64,000 nucleotides of DNA, from the NCBI GenBank assembly GCA_965153355.1, contig OZ231127.1:45012001-45076000 (forward strand), in the 5' to 3' direction. The notes below the pieces were generated by a model, which was given only the letters and a program-made list of their open reading frames with translations, did not search any database and was not told the DNA's origin. This DNA comes from Flaccisagitta enflata (taxonomy: Eukaryota > Chaetognatha > Sagittoidea > Aphragmophora). Position 1 is the stretch's first letter. Each line of letters opens with the position of its first letter. Of the stretch, positions 12,175 through 21,909 are shown in pieces. The position numbers were made by a program, and so were the translations under genes.

Positions 12175-12462
12175 AATGATCATAATTGGCGATATCCATG
12201 TTGGACATGTCTTTGGAGGCGAGTAGTCGAATAAAAACGCGATGGATTCATCAAAGGGATTCAGTAACGGAATTTGACACTTTGTGCAGTTCATCTGCGT
12301 GGTACAATTCGCGGATGTCACGCTGAGGTATTGTCTCTTGCGATGATACGAGGGCAGCATCACATTTACCCAACAGCAAACGATGAAGGCGACCCCAAAG
12401 AGTAACAAGACGAAAATCGGACGCCGAAGACGACAACGGAAAAAGGATGACTTTGTCAACAT
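4286..12462 (-). CDS. DUF229 family membrane-anchored sulfatase-like protein, gene 1 (3' incomplete)
   Basis: Exons: 12462-11788, 11210-11003, 7932-7727, 6307-6133 and 4551-4286, all with GT-AG borders. Exons 2 to 5 join in frame (phases 2, 1, 2). The first ATG in frame is at 12462 and is followed by a transmembrane segment (RRPIFVLLLFGVAFIVCCW), so the product is probably a type II membrane protein with a lumenal or extracellular domain. DUF229 hallmarks in order: NGSF, FNVYVHGIDSVSR, ALEFLAYNKVALNTRPNWAAMHTGW, GFWTLFGDDWEV, CFRGRRYGEF, TTDWSHDI, LVFLSDHGFR. DUF229 is related to the alkaline-phosphatase/sulfatase fold; the substrate is unknown. Exon 1 carries poly-Asn and poly-Thr runs from a TTG array. 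The exon 1-exon 2 phases disagree by one base, so a micro-exon or frameshift is unresolved. The last exon ends in phase 1 (CAAG then GTACAG). The C-terminal exon was not found and would lie beyond base 1. Confidence 0.82.
4790..5067. mobile_element. 278-bp foldback element with 4-bp target duplication
   Basis: Inverted ends CAGTCAGTGGACAAAACA and CAGTCAGCGGACAAAACA, flanked by direct TCAA (4786-4789 and 5068-5071). Inside are two perfect copies of the 16-nt palindrome TTACAGCCGGCTGTAA (4894-4909, 4947-4962) and an imperfect third (4981-4996). Superfamily unknown. Confidence 0.65.
5120..5888. mobile_element. TA-flanked element, CAGTATG family, copy 1
   Basis: The ends CAGTATGTTTTTTTTTTCG and complementary AAAAAAAACATACTG are flanked by TA (5118-5119, 5889-5890). 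The arms are complementary well inside the ends (TCATTTTGTAGATAATGAG against CTCACTTATTACCTACAAAA). The second copy is at 56522-57310. Non-coding. Confidence 0.8.
6133..6307 (-). CDS. DUF229 gene 1, exon 4
   Basis: Acceptor GTCCCATAG, donor GAAGAA then GTGAGTG (near consensus). Encodes FKTKKYIWSEFGAEGFWTLF, GDDWEV and LDYRYLNIVKQMTKHFKEM, aligned to GFWTIFSDDWDL and FDYRW of gene 2. Confidence 0.85.
6362..6619 (-). mobile_element. Hairpin-ended element, subfamily E, reverse copy
   Basis: Starts TTTTTAGATGCGGGCATGCAACT, then TCTATAATGAGAGGCTTTG and GTCAGTCCGTCAGTCC. It contains GGGTTGGGGGAGGTGGGGGT and ends CACAATATTGT-type sequence with CCCGTATCACTTGTT. Lies in intron 3 of DUF229 gene 1 or its edge. 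Confidence 0.6.
6720..7265. other. Intronic stretch of DUF229 gene 1, nothing recognised
   Basis: No repeat or exon recognised. AT-rich. Confidence 0.4.
7285..7750. repeat. ~61-bp minisatellite duplicating an exon end and its 5' splice site
   Basis: Eight copies of a unit with CTAACCTGGCGTGTTTTGGT plus CACAAATCACAAATACAAATC spacing, period about 60-61 bp. The rightmost copy is the real 3' end of DUF229 gene 1 exon 3 (minus strand), including the GTTAGTG donor. The others are intronic duplicates. Confidence 0.9.
7727..7932 (-). CDS. DUF229 gene 1, exon 3 (GIDSVSR exon)
   Basis: The acceptor CCCCGCAG lies directly after a ~220-nt TTC tract. It encodes FNVYVHGIDSVSRSQSFRHL and ALEFLAYNKVALNTRPNWAAMHTGWHQNTP, including the metal-binding Asp of GIDS. 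The donor CCAG then GTTAGTG is the first of eight tandem copies of this exon end. Confidence 0.85.
7933..8163. repeat. GAA/TTC tract forming the polypyrimidine tract of a splice acceptor
   Basis: Nearly pure GAA repeats on the plus strand from 7941. On the gene strand it is (TTC)n directly followed by the CCCCGCAG acceptor of exon 3. The apparent poly-Ser or poly-Glu frames through it are therefore intronic. Confidence 0.85.
8282..8598 (+). repeat. 'GGCCTGAGAGG' minisatellite element, copy M1
   Basis: Begins GGTCAGCGATACCCGATGCC, continues GGAGTGAGGGGGAGCAGGGC, then about seven ~21-bp units with GGCCTGAGAGG and TTGGATTTGA. It passes through a G run and ends CCCTGTATTCTACAGG, CTTCGGGGCCGCAGCC. 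Related copies lie near 4640, 11395, 37378 and 41950. Confidence 0.75.
8600..8806 (+). mobile_element. Hairpin-ended element, subfamily A, forward copy
   Basis: CCAAGGCTGGATACACGCCA, CCCAGTCGTGTTTGGGTGGG, CAGGAGCAGTGAGG, a GACCGACAGACC core, then GAGTTGCGTTACACGCGACT AAAAA. It abuts the end of the preceding minisatellite element. Confidence 0.75.
8849..9026 (-). mobile_element. Hairpin-ended element, subfamily C, reverse copy
   Basis: AGTCGCGTGCACGCAACT at 8853-8870, a CGGTCTGTCGGTCGGTCC core, short CATTTTAAGT decamer units, then TACGCGACTG and GGTGTTGGCCTTGTT. Confidence 0.65.
9027..9547. other. Intronic stretch, nothing recognised
   Basis: No exon or repeat family recognised. Confidence 0.35.
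9548..9616 (-). mobile_element. Fragment of the hAT-type element found at 25805-27120
   Basis: TTTATGGGGAAGAAAATCAT and the following TGCGTCGCGTCGCGGGG are the complement of the interior of that element around 25865-25935. Confidence 0.5.
9628..10823 (+). mobile_element. Hairpin-ended element, subfamily C, split by an insertion
   Basis: Left part 9628-9824: AACAAGGCCAATACCTATAA, GTCGCGTGCG, an AATGACTTAG decamer core, a (GGAC)n array and GCGGGGTGTAGAGT. Right part 10795-10823: GTGTAGAGTCACGTGCACGC and GACTAAAAA. The 970 bp between is a later insertion. Confidence 0.75.
9825..10794. mobile_element. 970-bp insertion with 9-bp target duplication
   Basis: Flanked by perfect 9-bp direct repeats GTGTAGAGT (9816-9824, 10795-10803). 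Ends AAGGTGACTTAAG and TAGGGTGACTGTAA (reverse strand) are imperfectly inverted. A 300-bp foldback (9837-9960 against 10020-10160) is inside. A 9-bp duplication is typical of Mutator-like elements, but no transposase is present. Confidence 0.7.
11003..11210 (-). CDS. DUF229 gene 1, exon 2
   Basis: The acceptor TTTCTTAG precedes GGTCCCTTC, and the exon encodes FVSFDLNEEVVVNGSFIHIQC and an FxxLPFRPP motif matching FVSVPYRPP in gene 2. The donor TTCATA then GTAGGG is phase 2, which fits the phase of exon 3. Confidence 0.65.
11395..11582 (+). repeat. 'GGCCTGAGAGG' minisatellite element, copy M4
   Basis: About seven units with GCCTGAGAGGGCTGATTTCA, ending GGGGCCGCTGCTCAAAAAGG. Lies in intron 1 of DUF229 gene 1. 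Confidence 0.6.
11788..12462 (-). CDS. DUF229 gene 1, exon 1
   Basis: Start ATG at 12462. Cytosolic basic residues, a single transmembrane helix, then a Cys-containing stretch (NCTTQMNCTKC, FDYSPPKTCP). A long Asn/Thr low-complexity tract follows, then SSLKIVLLDDYQPINF. It ends AAGAAG then GTATTG, phase 0. An upstream in-frame GTG was not taken as the start. Confidence 0.7.
11901..12174. repeat. TTG trinucleotide array inside DUF229 gene 1 exon 1
   Basis: (TTG)n with GGTTGTGGTTGTGG and GTCGTTGTT interruptions. Read on the minus strand it codes Asn runs, then Thr runs, in an otherwise open exon. Confidence 0.85.
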
Positions 12463-12499
12463 CGCCAGTTTACAACGGTGCTTTGCTAACACACACACA

Positions 12500-12772
12500 T
12501 AGGGCGTTTGGCTGCTTCACATAGCAAAAGTTCGGAGTATCTCTTCACCTTATAGTAAAGTTGAGGAGCAGTAGTAAGGATTTATATTCATGAAATATAA
12601 AAACGATAAAGGCACAAAACCTCGCAGGTTACCAGGTTAAATTATAAAGACGGGCATTTCCCTTTTTTCAAAATCCTTTCATTTTCCGTTTTTGTTTTGG
12701 CCTTAAAGTTTCCACAGAAATCACAGAAGTCAGTACAATCCTATGTAGTTCTGTTCTGAAAAGGACAGGTTT
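12500..12772. other. Upstream of DUF229 gene 1, nothing recognised
   Basis: The 5' flank on the minus strand. No clear TATA-type promoter was identified. Confidence 0.3.
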
Positions 12773-13025
12773 TTGTTTTTTAAAGTTGTGGTATTTGTGA
12801 GAAGGAACTAAAATATCAGTTCATAAACTATGAAAGAGCTTACTTAAAAAATATATTAACAATTCTTTAAAGACAAGAACTTATTTAAAATGTATTCAAA
12901 GAATGTCAGCATATTGATTCATCCCACTACATTATGCAAAAAAGGTCATCAAAAAGAATTTGCTAATAAACGGAAGAGGAATAATTTTTGATAAAAAGAA
13001 AATGGTAATGGTGCTAAAATTAACC
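12773..13025. repeat. 253-bp direct repeat, left copy
   Basis: Matches 14878-15130 with two differences seen (AGACAAG/AGAGAAG; CTAATAAAC/CTAAAAAAC). The copies bracket a 1.85-kb satellite block. Confidence 0.9.
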
Positions 13026-13325
13026 TTTCAGATACTTTTGGGTTTTTTAGGTATTTTTGAGTATTTTTGGGTACTTTTGTTATTTTTGGGTGTTTTTGGG
13101 TACTTTTGGGTATTTTGGGTGTTTTGGGTTTTTGGGTATTTTGGGTATTTTGAAGTTATTTTTGGTACTTAAGGAATTTTAGGGTACTTTCACATACTTT
13201 TGGGTACTTTTGGGTATTTTTGAGTATTTTTGAGTATTTTTGATTATCTATGGGTATCTTTAGGTGTTTTTGGGTATTTTTGGGTATCATTGGGTATTTT
13301 TGGGTATTTTGGGTATTTTGTCAAC
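13026..13325. repeat. GGGTATTTTT decamer minisatellite
   Basis: About 30 units of 10-11 bp varying around TTTTGGGTAC/TTTTTGGGTA. Confidence 0.85.
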
Positions 13326-13499
13326 TTTTTATTGGACACTCGTTATTGGTTCAGAATGTAACATTTTTTTGGGACAGACGTTATATAATATGAAGTTGTA
13401 GTATGAAGTTATTTAGTATGAAGATGTAGTATGTAGTTATATAGTGTGAAGTTATGTAGTATGAAGTTGTGTAGTATGAAGTTAAGTAATTGTGTTGTA

Positions 13500-14516
13500 A
13501 CTTAGGGTATGGAAGGGTATGTGAGTAAGTTTGTAAGTAAGTATGTAAGTATGTTTATAAGTATGTAAATATGTAAGTATATAAGTAAGTAAGTATGTAA
13601 GTATGTAAGTAAGTAAGCATGTAAGTATGAAAGTATGTGAGTATGTAGGCAAGTATGTAAGTACGTAAGTATGTAAGTATGTATGTAAGTATGTAAGTAT
13701 GTAAGTATGTAAGTATATAAGTATGTAAGTATGTAAGTACGTAAGTATGTAAGTACGTGAGTATGTAAGTAAGTATGTAAGTATGTATGTAAGTATGTAT
13801 GTAAGTATGCAAGTACATAAGTATGTAGGTAAGACTGTAAGTATGTAAGTAAGTATGTAAGTAAGTATGTAGGTATGTAAGTATGTAAGTATGTAAGTAA
13901 GTATGGAAGTAAGTATGTATGTAAGTATGTAAATATTTAAGTAAGTATATAAGTATGTAATTATGTAAGTATGTATGTATGTAAGTATGTAAGTTAGTAA
14001 GTATGCATGTATGTATGTATGTATGTATGTATGTATGTATGTACGTACGTACGTATGTATGTATGTAAGTAAGTAAGTATGTAAGTAAGTAAGCAAGTAA
14101 GTAAGTATGTAAGTAAGTAAGTATGTAAGTATTTAGGTAAGTAACCATGTAAGTATGTAAGTATGTAAGTATGTGAGTATGTTGGTGAGTATGTAAGTAT
14201 GTAAGTAAGTATGTAAGTATGTAAGTATGTAAGTATGTAAGTATGTAAGTAATGTATGTATGTAAGTAAGTATGTAAGTATGTAAGTAAGTAAGTATGTA
14301 AGTATAAAAGTACGTAAGTATGTAAGTATGTGAGTATGTAGGTAAGTATGTAAGTATGTATGTAAGTATGTAGGTATGTAAGCATGTAAGTATGTAAGTA
14401 AGTATGTAAGTAAGTATGTATGTAAGTATGTATGTAAGTATGTAAAAGTATGTAAGTATGTAAGTATGTATGTATGTAAGTATGTATGTATGTATGTATG
14501 TATGTATGTATGTATG

Positions 14517-14547
<31 letters not shown>

Positions 14548-14558
14548 GTAAGTATGTA

Positions 14559-14590
<32 letters not shown>

Positions 14591-14830
14591 TGTAAGTATG
14601 TAAGTAAGTAAGTATATAAGTAAGTATGTAAGTAAGTAAGTATGTAAGTATGTATGTAAGTATGTATGTAAGTATGTAAGTATGTAGTATGTATGTAAGT
14701 ATGTAAGTAAATATGTAAGTATGTATGTATGTAAGTATGTAAATATGTAAGTATGTAAGTATGTAAGTATGTAGTATGTAAGTATGTAGTAAGTAAGTAT
14801 GTAGTATGTTAAGTATGTAGTATGAAGTTT
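13500..14830. repeat. TATG/TAAG tetranucleotide satellite (~1.3 kb)
   Basis: Mixture of GTAAGTAT, GTATGTAT and GTAAGTAA units. The long minus-strand frames made of Tyr, Leu, Thr, His and Ile are by-products. At 14852-14877 it ends in CACGCGACTGTTGGCC…GGGCTTGTT, a hairpin-family element end. Confidence 0.9.
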
Positions 14831-14877
14831 TGTAGTTTTGTGTAACTTAGCACGCGACTGTTGGCCTGTTGGGCTTG

Positions 14878-15130
14878 TTGTTTTTTAAAGTTGTGGTATT
14901 TGTGAGAAGGAACTAAAATATCAGTTCATAAACTATGAAAGAGCTTACTTAAAAAATATATTAACAATTCTTTAAAGAGAAGAACTTATTTAAAATGTAT
15001 TCAAAGAATGTCAGCATATTGATTCATCCCACTACATTATGCAAAAAAGGTCATCAAAAAGAATTTGCTAAAAAACGGAAGAGGAATAATTTTTGATAAA
15101 AAGAAAATGGTAATGGTGCTAAAATTAACC
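14878..15130. repeat. 253-bp direct repeat, right copy
   Basis: See 12773-13025. The offset is 2105 bp. Confidence 0.9.
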
Positions 15131-15755
15131 ACTCTACAGACAAAAGTAAAATACAAGAAGTTACCCCCCAAAATCTGTAGCACCCCCCCTTCAGCCGCAA
15201 CCGCTGAATGAAGAAAGGAATAGAAGCTTATATCAATACAATTAGCCTCATCAGAGCGATTTTGAAATTTCAATCCCAGCAACAAGGCCGGATACACGGC
15301 TACCCCAGTCGCGTGCGGGTAGGCAAGGGCTGTATTTGAGGTCACTTGATCATTTGAGCATGAGCAGTGAGCCCAATGGCTGCAAAAACAAAAAAAAGTA
15401 AAGTGTGATGGACCGACAGACGGACGGACCGATGGACGGACCAACGGACGGACCGACAAAGCGGGGTGTAGAGTCGCGTAGCACGCGACTAAAAAGTTAC
15501 AGCCTAAAAATTAGCCAAAATCATCACTTTTTAAATAAAGCTAAAAATGCAATTTTTTACCAAGTTTTTTGCTATAATTCTTTACCGGGAATGAAATTCC
15601 AAAATCGCTCTGATGAGGCTTATCGTATTGATATAAGCTTCCATTCCTTACCTTGTATGTCTTTCTTCACTTTGCGGTTGAGGCTGTAGGGGGGGGGGGG
15701 GTGCTACAGTTTTGAGGGGTTAACTTCTTGTATTTCACTTCCGTCTGTATAGTAG
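15131..15755. mobile_element. Foldback element with a hairpin-ended element inserted in its centre
   Basis: Arms of about 150 bp: 15131-15278 (ATACAAGAAGTTACCCCCCA, AGCTTATATCAATAC) are complementary to 15588-15752. Element 15282-15496 lies between them. Confidence 0.65.
15282..15496 (+). mobile_element. Hairpin-ended element, subfamily A, forward copy
   Basis: Complete: AACAAGGCCGGATACACGGC, CCCAGTCGCGTGCGGG, GAGCAGTGAG, a GACGGACGGACC core, GCGGGGTGTAG. The hairpin AGTCGCGTAGCACGCGACT is at 15472-15490, then AAAAA. Confidence 0.85.
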
Positions 15756-15759
15756 GTAC

Positions 15760-16595
15760 AGAGGGTAAAAAGAAATAACCAACTTTTTGCTATGTGATGC
15801 ACCCAAATAGGACGTGTTTCCACTGATGTCAACAATCGTGTCTATTCCCATTTATTGTGTTTGCTGCGTGAACACATATTTAGAATTTCATCTGTCTTAC
15901 AAAGGAGTAAACGAAGTGAGTGAGTGAGCCATGAATGGAGCTGAGATATAAATGAGCGGAGTAAATGATGTGAGCAAGCGATCGAGTGGCCGTTTTTAAA
16001 CGCGATTCTTTTGTGTAGAAACAGAACCATTGTGCCTTGGTGGCCAAGATATACAGTGCATTAATGTCCCTCACCCGAGGGTCGCACCTGAAAATGAAAT
16101 AAACTAAACTCATGGATGTGGATTGATAACAAGGCAAAATAATCTTTAGAAAATCAATGAAAGACATTTTTGACAAAAGCCCCATACTATGTTCTGCGAA
16201 GAAGATGATAAATTAAGAACCATTAGTAGTGGGGTGGCATAAAACCTAACACATGTGCAAAAATTAGGGGGAAAACCACCTAAAGTCAACCAATAACAGT
16301 ATGAAAAGCATACTTCTAGTCAGGGGACTTCAGTTGCATGACAAGCGCAATGATCATACAAGGAGTATAACAGAAAACACAAAAATGATTAAAGATTTCA
16401 ATGGTAAATACTTAAAGCTCAAGTCACAGCCAACAGAACAGAAACGGAGGCGGCCAAGGCCAATCAATGATCCGAGGATGTAGCAGTCTGGACACTGTTG
16501 TCATACAGTAAAGCCAGAAAAGCCTCCACAGTCAGCGATCTAACAATATCTCTAAAAAAATCATTCATCCATTACTTTGTTTTTATCCATTCACT
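15760..16595. other. Non-coding stretch, little recognised
   Basis: Around 15900-15985 there is a run of GAGTGAGTGAGCC / GAGCGGAG-type motifs, also seen near 29360 and 48865. Otherwise nothing. Confidence 0.35.
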
Positions 16596-16640
16596 TTTTA
16601 GTTGTGTGGTACGCGACTCTACACCGCATTTTTTTCATAT
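16596..16640 (-). mobile_element. Truncated hairpin-ended element
   Basis: TTTTTAGTTGTGTGGTACGC GACTCTACACCGC, the hairpin end only. Confidence 0.45.
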
Positions 16641-16917
16641 CTTTGCTGTCTTTGGTCTCACTGCTTGTTTCCATCAGATTTTAAAAAGCAGTATGAGGAG
16701 AGGACAGAGGAGCAGAGAGGACCTACCACCAATCGCTCTTTTTGTTCATAATCATTTGCTTTTTGAGTGATTTTTGTCTTTTTTTGTGCAAATCTTTAAA
16801 GAAAACTGTTCTCCTTAGCAGCCAATAGTCTTTTGATATTAACCCAATAAAGATTTATGCTGATAGAAAATTGGAACCCTCAAAGACCCTAAGAAAATCT
16901 AAAGAGCTTTATTTTTA

Positions 16918-17521
16918 CCGGGTCATCAGCCTGAGATGCCGGATACTGTTAAGCTTTTACTCACTGATGCCAGATTTGCCCAGATATTATGGATTTCATA
17001 CTCATTTTCTATTATAAAGCATAGATTGACGTTTTTTGTATCAAAATTTCATCAAAATCGGTCAAGTAGTTTAGATTTTACAAGTCTTTGAAGTAAAAAC
17101 TAATTTTCTCTCAATGGCAGAATTTTCAATAAAAATCATGAGAGAGGGTCTTTTTTGAACAGTTTGACCTTGGAACATGTCGAAGGTCTAGTATTGAAAA
17201 AAAAATTGATGTACTTTCATAACTTTGTCAAATCATCTTTTATTTAGGACTAATTTTGTGTCTAGCTCAAAATATTGCAAAATGAGAGAATGGGGAAAAA
17301 TACTGTTCCTCCATTTTCCCATCGAAGAACAGAAGTGGCAGAAAGGAAGTTTTTTACTAAAATGCATGTAAAATCTTAACTACCTGACCAATTATGATGA
17401 AATTTTGATAAAAACCGTCAATCTATACTCTTTAAGAGACAAATCCGTATGAAATCCGTGATATGTGGCATCTCAGAGAAAAATGCTTAGCATAATCCGG
17501 CATCTCAGGCTGATGACTCGG
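16918..17521. mobile_element. 604-bp TA-flanked near-palindromic element
   Basis: Ends CCGGGTCATCAGCCTGAGAT and CCGAGTCATCAGCCTGAGAT (reverse strand), with TA at 16916-16917 and 17522-17523. Arms of nearly 300 bp are complementary, including ATAGATTGACG and ATTTCATCA motifs. No coding capacity. Confidence 0.8.
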
Positions 17522-17579
17522 TATCACTGGTTTAGGATATGTAGGCCCAAACGTGATTAAAGATTTTTCTTCCAAGATA

Positions 17580-17745
17580 TAATTATATGAATTATATTTA
17601 AATTCATATTTATATTCTTATTCATATTATATTCATATTCATATTTATATTCATATTTATATTCATTCTATTATATCTTTATTCATATTTATTTCATTAT
17701 ATTTATATTCATATTCATATGAAATGTATTTATATGAATTATATT
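17580..17745. repeat. ATATTCATATTTAT-type AT-rich repeat
   Basis: Irregular 6-14-bp units of TATTCA/TTTATA. Confidence 0.75.
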
Positions 17746-18852
17746 TAACCATATGAATTTTTAGAAAAGCACGCACTTTTTAATGGTTTAACTTAAAGAA
17801 ACTTATTGAAATCTCAAATCGGCGGAAAGCGTTTGGAAACGGCATTTGTTTGAATGAAAACATTGCCAAATTTGCTTTTGCAGTCCCATAGAAAAAGAGG
17901 CATTTCACAAAAATGGACATTCTCTTTGAAGGCTTTAACTTCTAAACCGTTGGAGATACAGACCTAGGATTTGTCTAGAATGAAAGATTTTTTGATAATC
18001 TTCAAAATGACTTCTTCAGATAAATGTTCAAACAACTTTTTGTGTGTGTTTCATCAACTTTTATGAAGGTGCGTCTTTTTTTTAATACATGTAATACATC
18101 AAACATACGCTTATTAGTACCTAAAAGATAAATTGCACATGTTCTCTCTTGCTTCAATTTCATGAAGCTCAAAGAGATGGATGATACCAGTGAAAAGTTT
18201 TATGGACAAAAACACCACATTTGTGAAAAGTTTTATGGATACTTGTAAAAAGGTTCATGGATAAAAACACCATATTTTTTGTAAGAGGTTCATGGATAAA
18301 AACGCCATATTCTTTGTAAGAGTGCCAACCTCGCCAGAGACATCGAGACAGCTATCAATAGTAAAACTACAGTATCTTTTATTTCAGAACAAGTTCAAGC
18401 CTTTAAACCTTGTTTTTGGTAAAAAGATAACCATGAAATGATTTACGAAGAAATCCGCTTGCATAGAATCATTCATATGGTAAAAAAAAGCTTTCAAACA
18501 ATACCATGGATACATCAAAAAACTACAAATCACAGTTAGCTGCAAAAAAATGCATAGCATAAGCACACTGAAATTTTTACAAAGCCTCGCTGCAATAGTT
18601 TCCACTCGGCAAGTTGTTCAAGATCTATGAAATGATGCTTTTAAAAGTTGGCAGGGTACGACAAAGTGCCCAAGCACGCAAGCATTGCTTGTAGGCAGCA
18701 ACCAAATTTGTAGGCAGGGATATAGGAAAAAACTCGAATTACAAAGAAGAAAAAAAAAAAAGATTTGTTCATATGAGATTAGGATTAAACACTAGTAAGA
18801 GTTTCTAAGACTTAACTGCCATCATTCTATTTTTTGGTTTAGTAATTATGTC
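17746..18852. other. Non-coding stretch
   Basis: Short local repeats of GTTCATGGATAAAAACACCA type at 18195-18315. No genes recognised. Confidence 0.4.
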
Positions 18853-19035
18853 ACAGTTAAATCCTACTCTAATCGATTTCAAGGGACCAACAAGTTTTAT
18901 CTGTTTTAGGTGGAATTCTATAATTGCCAACATAGGAATTAAAAGAAAATGGGTTGAAAGGACCGTGAATTTGCATCTGTTATAGGTGGAATTCCGTTGT
19001 TGGTGGGTCCGTTAGAGCGGAGTTCAATTGTACCA
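18853..19035. mobile_element. Probable pogo-like short element
   Basis: CAGTTAAATCCTACTCTAAT with TTTCAAGGGACC at the left. At the right GGTCCGTTAGAGCGGAGTTC with AATTGTA is roughly complementary. Similar ends recur at 49141-49296, 51640-51675 and 58527-58555. Boundaries uncertain. Confidence 0.4.
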
Positions 19036-19706
19036 ACTTGCTCAAAAATATTGTCTCACCTTTATGGCTAATTAGTGACCAAACAATTGTAAAAAACACA
19101 TTGAAATCAATAAACATTAGAAAGAGCAAGAAAAAATCTTCAAAATGCCACCAAGGAGAGCTCAGTGGCTCGATTCCTTTAGATTTTAGAGCAAAAAGAG
19201 TAAAAACGTTCATATCCATAAAGAGCAGAAAATATGCAAAAATTGAGGAGAGGAATATTGTTCATTTTCACTTTTTTTAGGCTTATCATTATAAAATCAT
19301 ATGAAAATCGGTGACCATTGGAAAGAGCTTTGAAAGATCTGTCAAATACCGCCAAGCAGATTTTTCTAGTACATACTATTTGAATGTTATTTTAAAATGA
19401 ATATAGATAGGTAAGAAAGTGATTAAAGAAAAAACTGCTGGAAAGTTTGAAGAACTGAATCAACAAAATTTTATAGGAATCTTCCATCTATGTCTTCCCA
19501 ATTGAATACAAAGGGTATATGGTACCATAAGAGCCTATACTAAATATTTATGCAGAAATGTATAACTTTTTATGATAAAAAACAACAATAAGCAACAATT
19601 TTGTTTTACTGAGAAGTAGAGTTTGGAGTTTCAAACAAAATCATCTAGTGGCATATAACGGAAGTATAAGTGAGAATATATGCATAGTAAGTTGCGTATA
19701 AGTGGA
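19036..19706. other. Non-coding, contains a dispersed repeat
   Basis: GAAAATCGGTGACCATTGG and GAAAGAGCTTTGAAAG at 19303-19365 recur at 42473-42600. A partial duplicate with GCCACCAAGGAGAGCTC is at 19145. Confidence 0.4.
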
Positions 19707-20380
19707 GTTTTTAGTCGCGTGAACGCAACTCTAGAAGCCGCCATGTCTGTCGGTTGGTCGGTTGGTCTGTCGGTTTTTTGAAATGAAGCCTAAATCTTCA
19801 TTTTAAAGGTACTTTAAGGTACTTTAGGGTACTTTAAGGTACTTTAGGGTACTTAAGGGGACTTAGGGTACTATAGGTATCTAAGGGTACTATAGGTTAC
19901 TTTAGGTTGTTTTGGGTACTTTAGGGTACATAGGGGTTCTTTAGGGTACATTAGGTACTTATGGGTACTTTAAGGTACTTTAGTTCACTTTAGAGTACTA
20001 AAGGTACTTTAGAGTGATTTAGGGTACTTTAAGGTACTTTAGGGTACTTCAGGGTACTATAGGGTACTGTAGGTATCTAAGGGTACTGTAGGTATCTAAG
20101 GGTACTATAGGTTACTCTAAGTACTTTTGGGTACTTCTGGGTACTTTAGGGTACATAAGGGTTCTTTAGGGTACTTTAGGGTACATTAAGTACATAAGAA
20201 TACTCTAGGGTACTTTAAGTACTTTAGGGTTGTTTAGGGTACTTTAGGTACTTTATTACCTTTACCTTTGTTAGCTTTACTTTTATTACCTTTATTAACT
20301 TTGTTACCTTTATTACTTTTATTACCTTAATTACCTAAATTACCTTTATTACCACGCGACTAAGGTTTGTTGACCTTGTT
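19707..20380 (-). mobile_element. Hairpin-ended element with GGTACTTTAG decamer core, reverse copy
   Basis: AGTCGCGTGAACGCAACT at the left, GTCGGTTGGTCGGTTGG, then ~450 bp of GGTACTTTAG-like decamers (19800-20260). ACCACGCGACTAAG and GTTGACCTTGTT follow. Confidence 0.75.
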
Positions 20381-20812
20381 AGCCTAAAAAACGCTTTTTA
20401 ATGTTTTTTAAGTAGTATTACAATTACTACCATTTTTTATAGACGAAATGAATTTTCCAGTGCCTGTGATGCATCTTTGACTCTTTTGAAAAATACTTGA
20501 GCAAAGCATGGTGGTGTTTTTTCATGCAAATGTTCTCATTTGCTTTTCGTCAATATTATAAAAGAAAATAGAATTTTTGTTACTATTTTCTAGTTATGGA
20601 TTAAGATTATTAAGAGCATGACCATCGACGTGATATCTCCGTTTTGTTGAGAGAGACAGAGACAGAGACAGAAACAGCGAGACAGACAGACCCAGACCAA
20701 GATCGAGACTTGAGCAGAATAAAGGACAATTCATGAAAATAGGATTGACCATTTGATTTTTTCTTGCCACTCAGTCTCATCTATGGGTCCTTTGATATTT
20801 TTTCTTTGTTGT

Positions 20813-20814
<2 letters not shown>

Positions 20815-20898
<84 letters not shown>
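20815..20898. repeat. AG dinucleotide array
   Basis: Uninterrupted (AG)n. Confidence 0.95.
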
Positions 20899-20899
<1 letters not shown>

Positions 20900-20999
20900 A
20901 ATCAATTTGGTTGTCACTTCATGTAACCAGAGGATCGATTTAACCAAAACATATGGTCCACAAAAATTGGAAATGGCATTATGGCAGGTGCAAAGTGAG

Positions 21000-21005
<6 letters not shown>

Positions 21006-21070
<65 letters not shown>
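21006..21070. repeat. AG dinucleotide array
   Basis: Uninterrupted (AG)n. Confidence 0.95.
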
Positions 21071-21072
<2 letters not shown>

Positions 21073-21169
21073 CACGAACAGGTATAGACAAGAAGAACTT
21101 GATTCTGGACTCATTTCAGCATTTCTTTTGGGATAATACAATCTTGATATAAGCATGAGGGAGAGTCAT

Positions 21170-21640
21170 TGATCATTTATTTTACTTTATTTTCTATTTT
21201 ATCAAAACAAATCAAATGATGAAATATATATAACAATGAAATATAATAAGTGAAATAATTGCAAATAATTTGATTGACAAAATATGAGTAAAACATATTA
21301 AATATAAATAAAAAAGATGAAAAAAGTGACAACAGAATTATCAAAAGTATGGTACATTGAAAAGAAAAACATACTAAAAAGTGATGAATAAAATATAAAA
21401 ATGAAAAAATGAGAAATGATAGATAAAAAAAAAACAAATGAAAAGTGAAAAATAAAAAGTAAAAAAAAAGTGAAAAAAGAAAAGTAAAAAGTGAAAAGTG
21501 AAATATGAAATGTGAATCATGAAATATGAAAACTGATGAAAATGAAGAAATCTGATGAAAAAAACTGATGAAAATGAAGAAATATGAAAACTGATGAAAA
21601 TGAAGAAATAAGAAATGAAAATAATCTTTTGATGCTAGTA
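21170..21640. repeat. A-rich degenerate repeat
   Basis: Variants of AAAAGTGAAAA and CTGATGAAAATGAAGAAA. No genes. Confidence 0.5.
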
Positions 21641-21909
21641 AAAAAGTTTTACTAAATTTTAAAAATGATCACAGAAAATCCACCATGCATTCTCTAAATC
21701 TTACCACTCTTTCATTGCCAAGTGAAAAACCTGAAAAACTCATACCGGAAACTCATTTTGGCGCCAAATATGTTTTTGCGTCTTAACTGCCACTTCCAGT
21801 AGAGGTGGCGTATAAAAAAGCATATAGGTAAACTCTACTGAGAAGATATTTTTGAGCAAGATGGTATTCAACTTTCATGTAAATGATTTTGTAGGCAAGA
21901 GCTGGTAAG

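Noticed and set aside
13482-14385. Long minus-strand frames made of Tyr, Thr, Leu, Ile and His
   Set aside because: They are translations of the TATG/TAAG satellite and open in several frames at once; no coding evidence.
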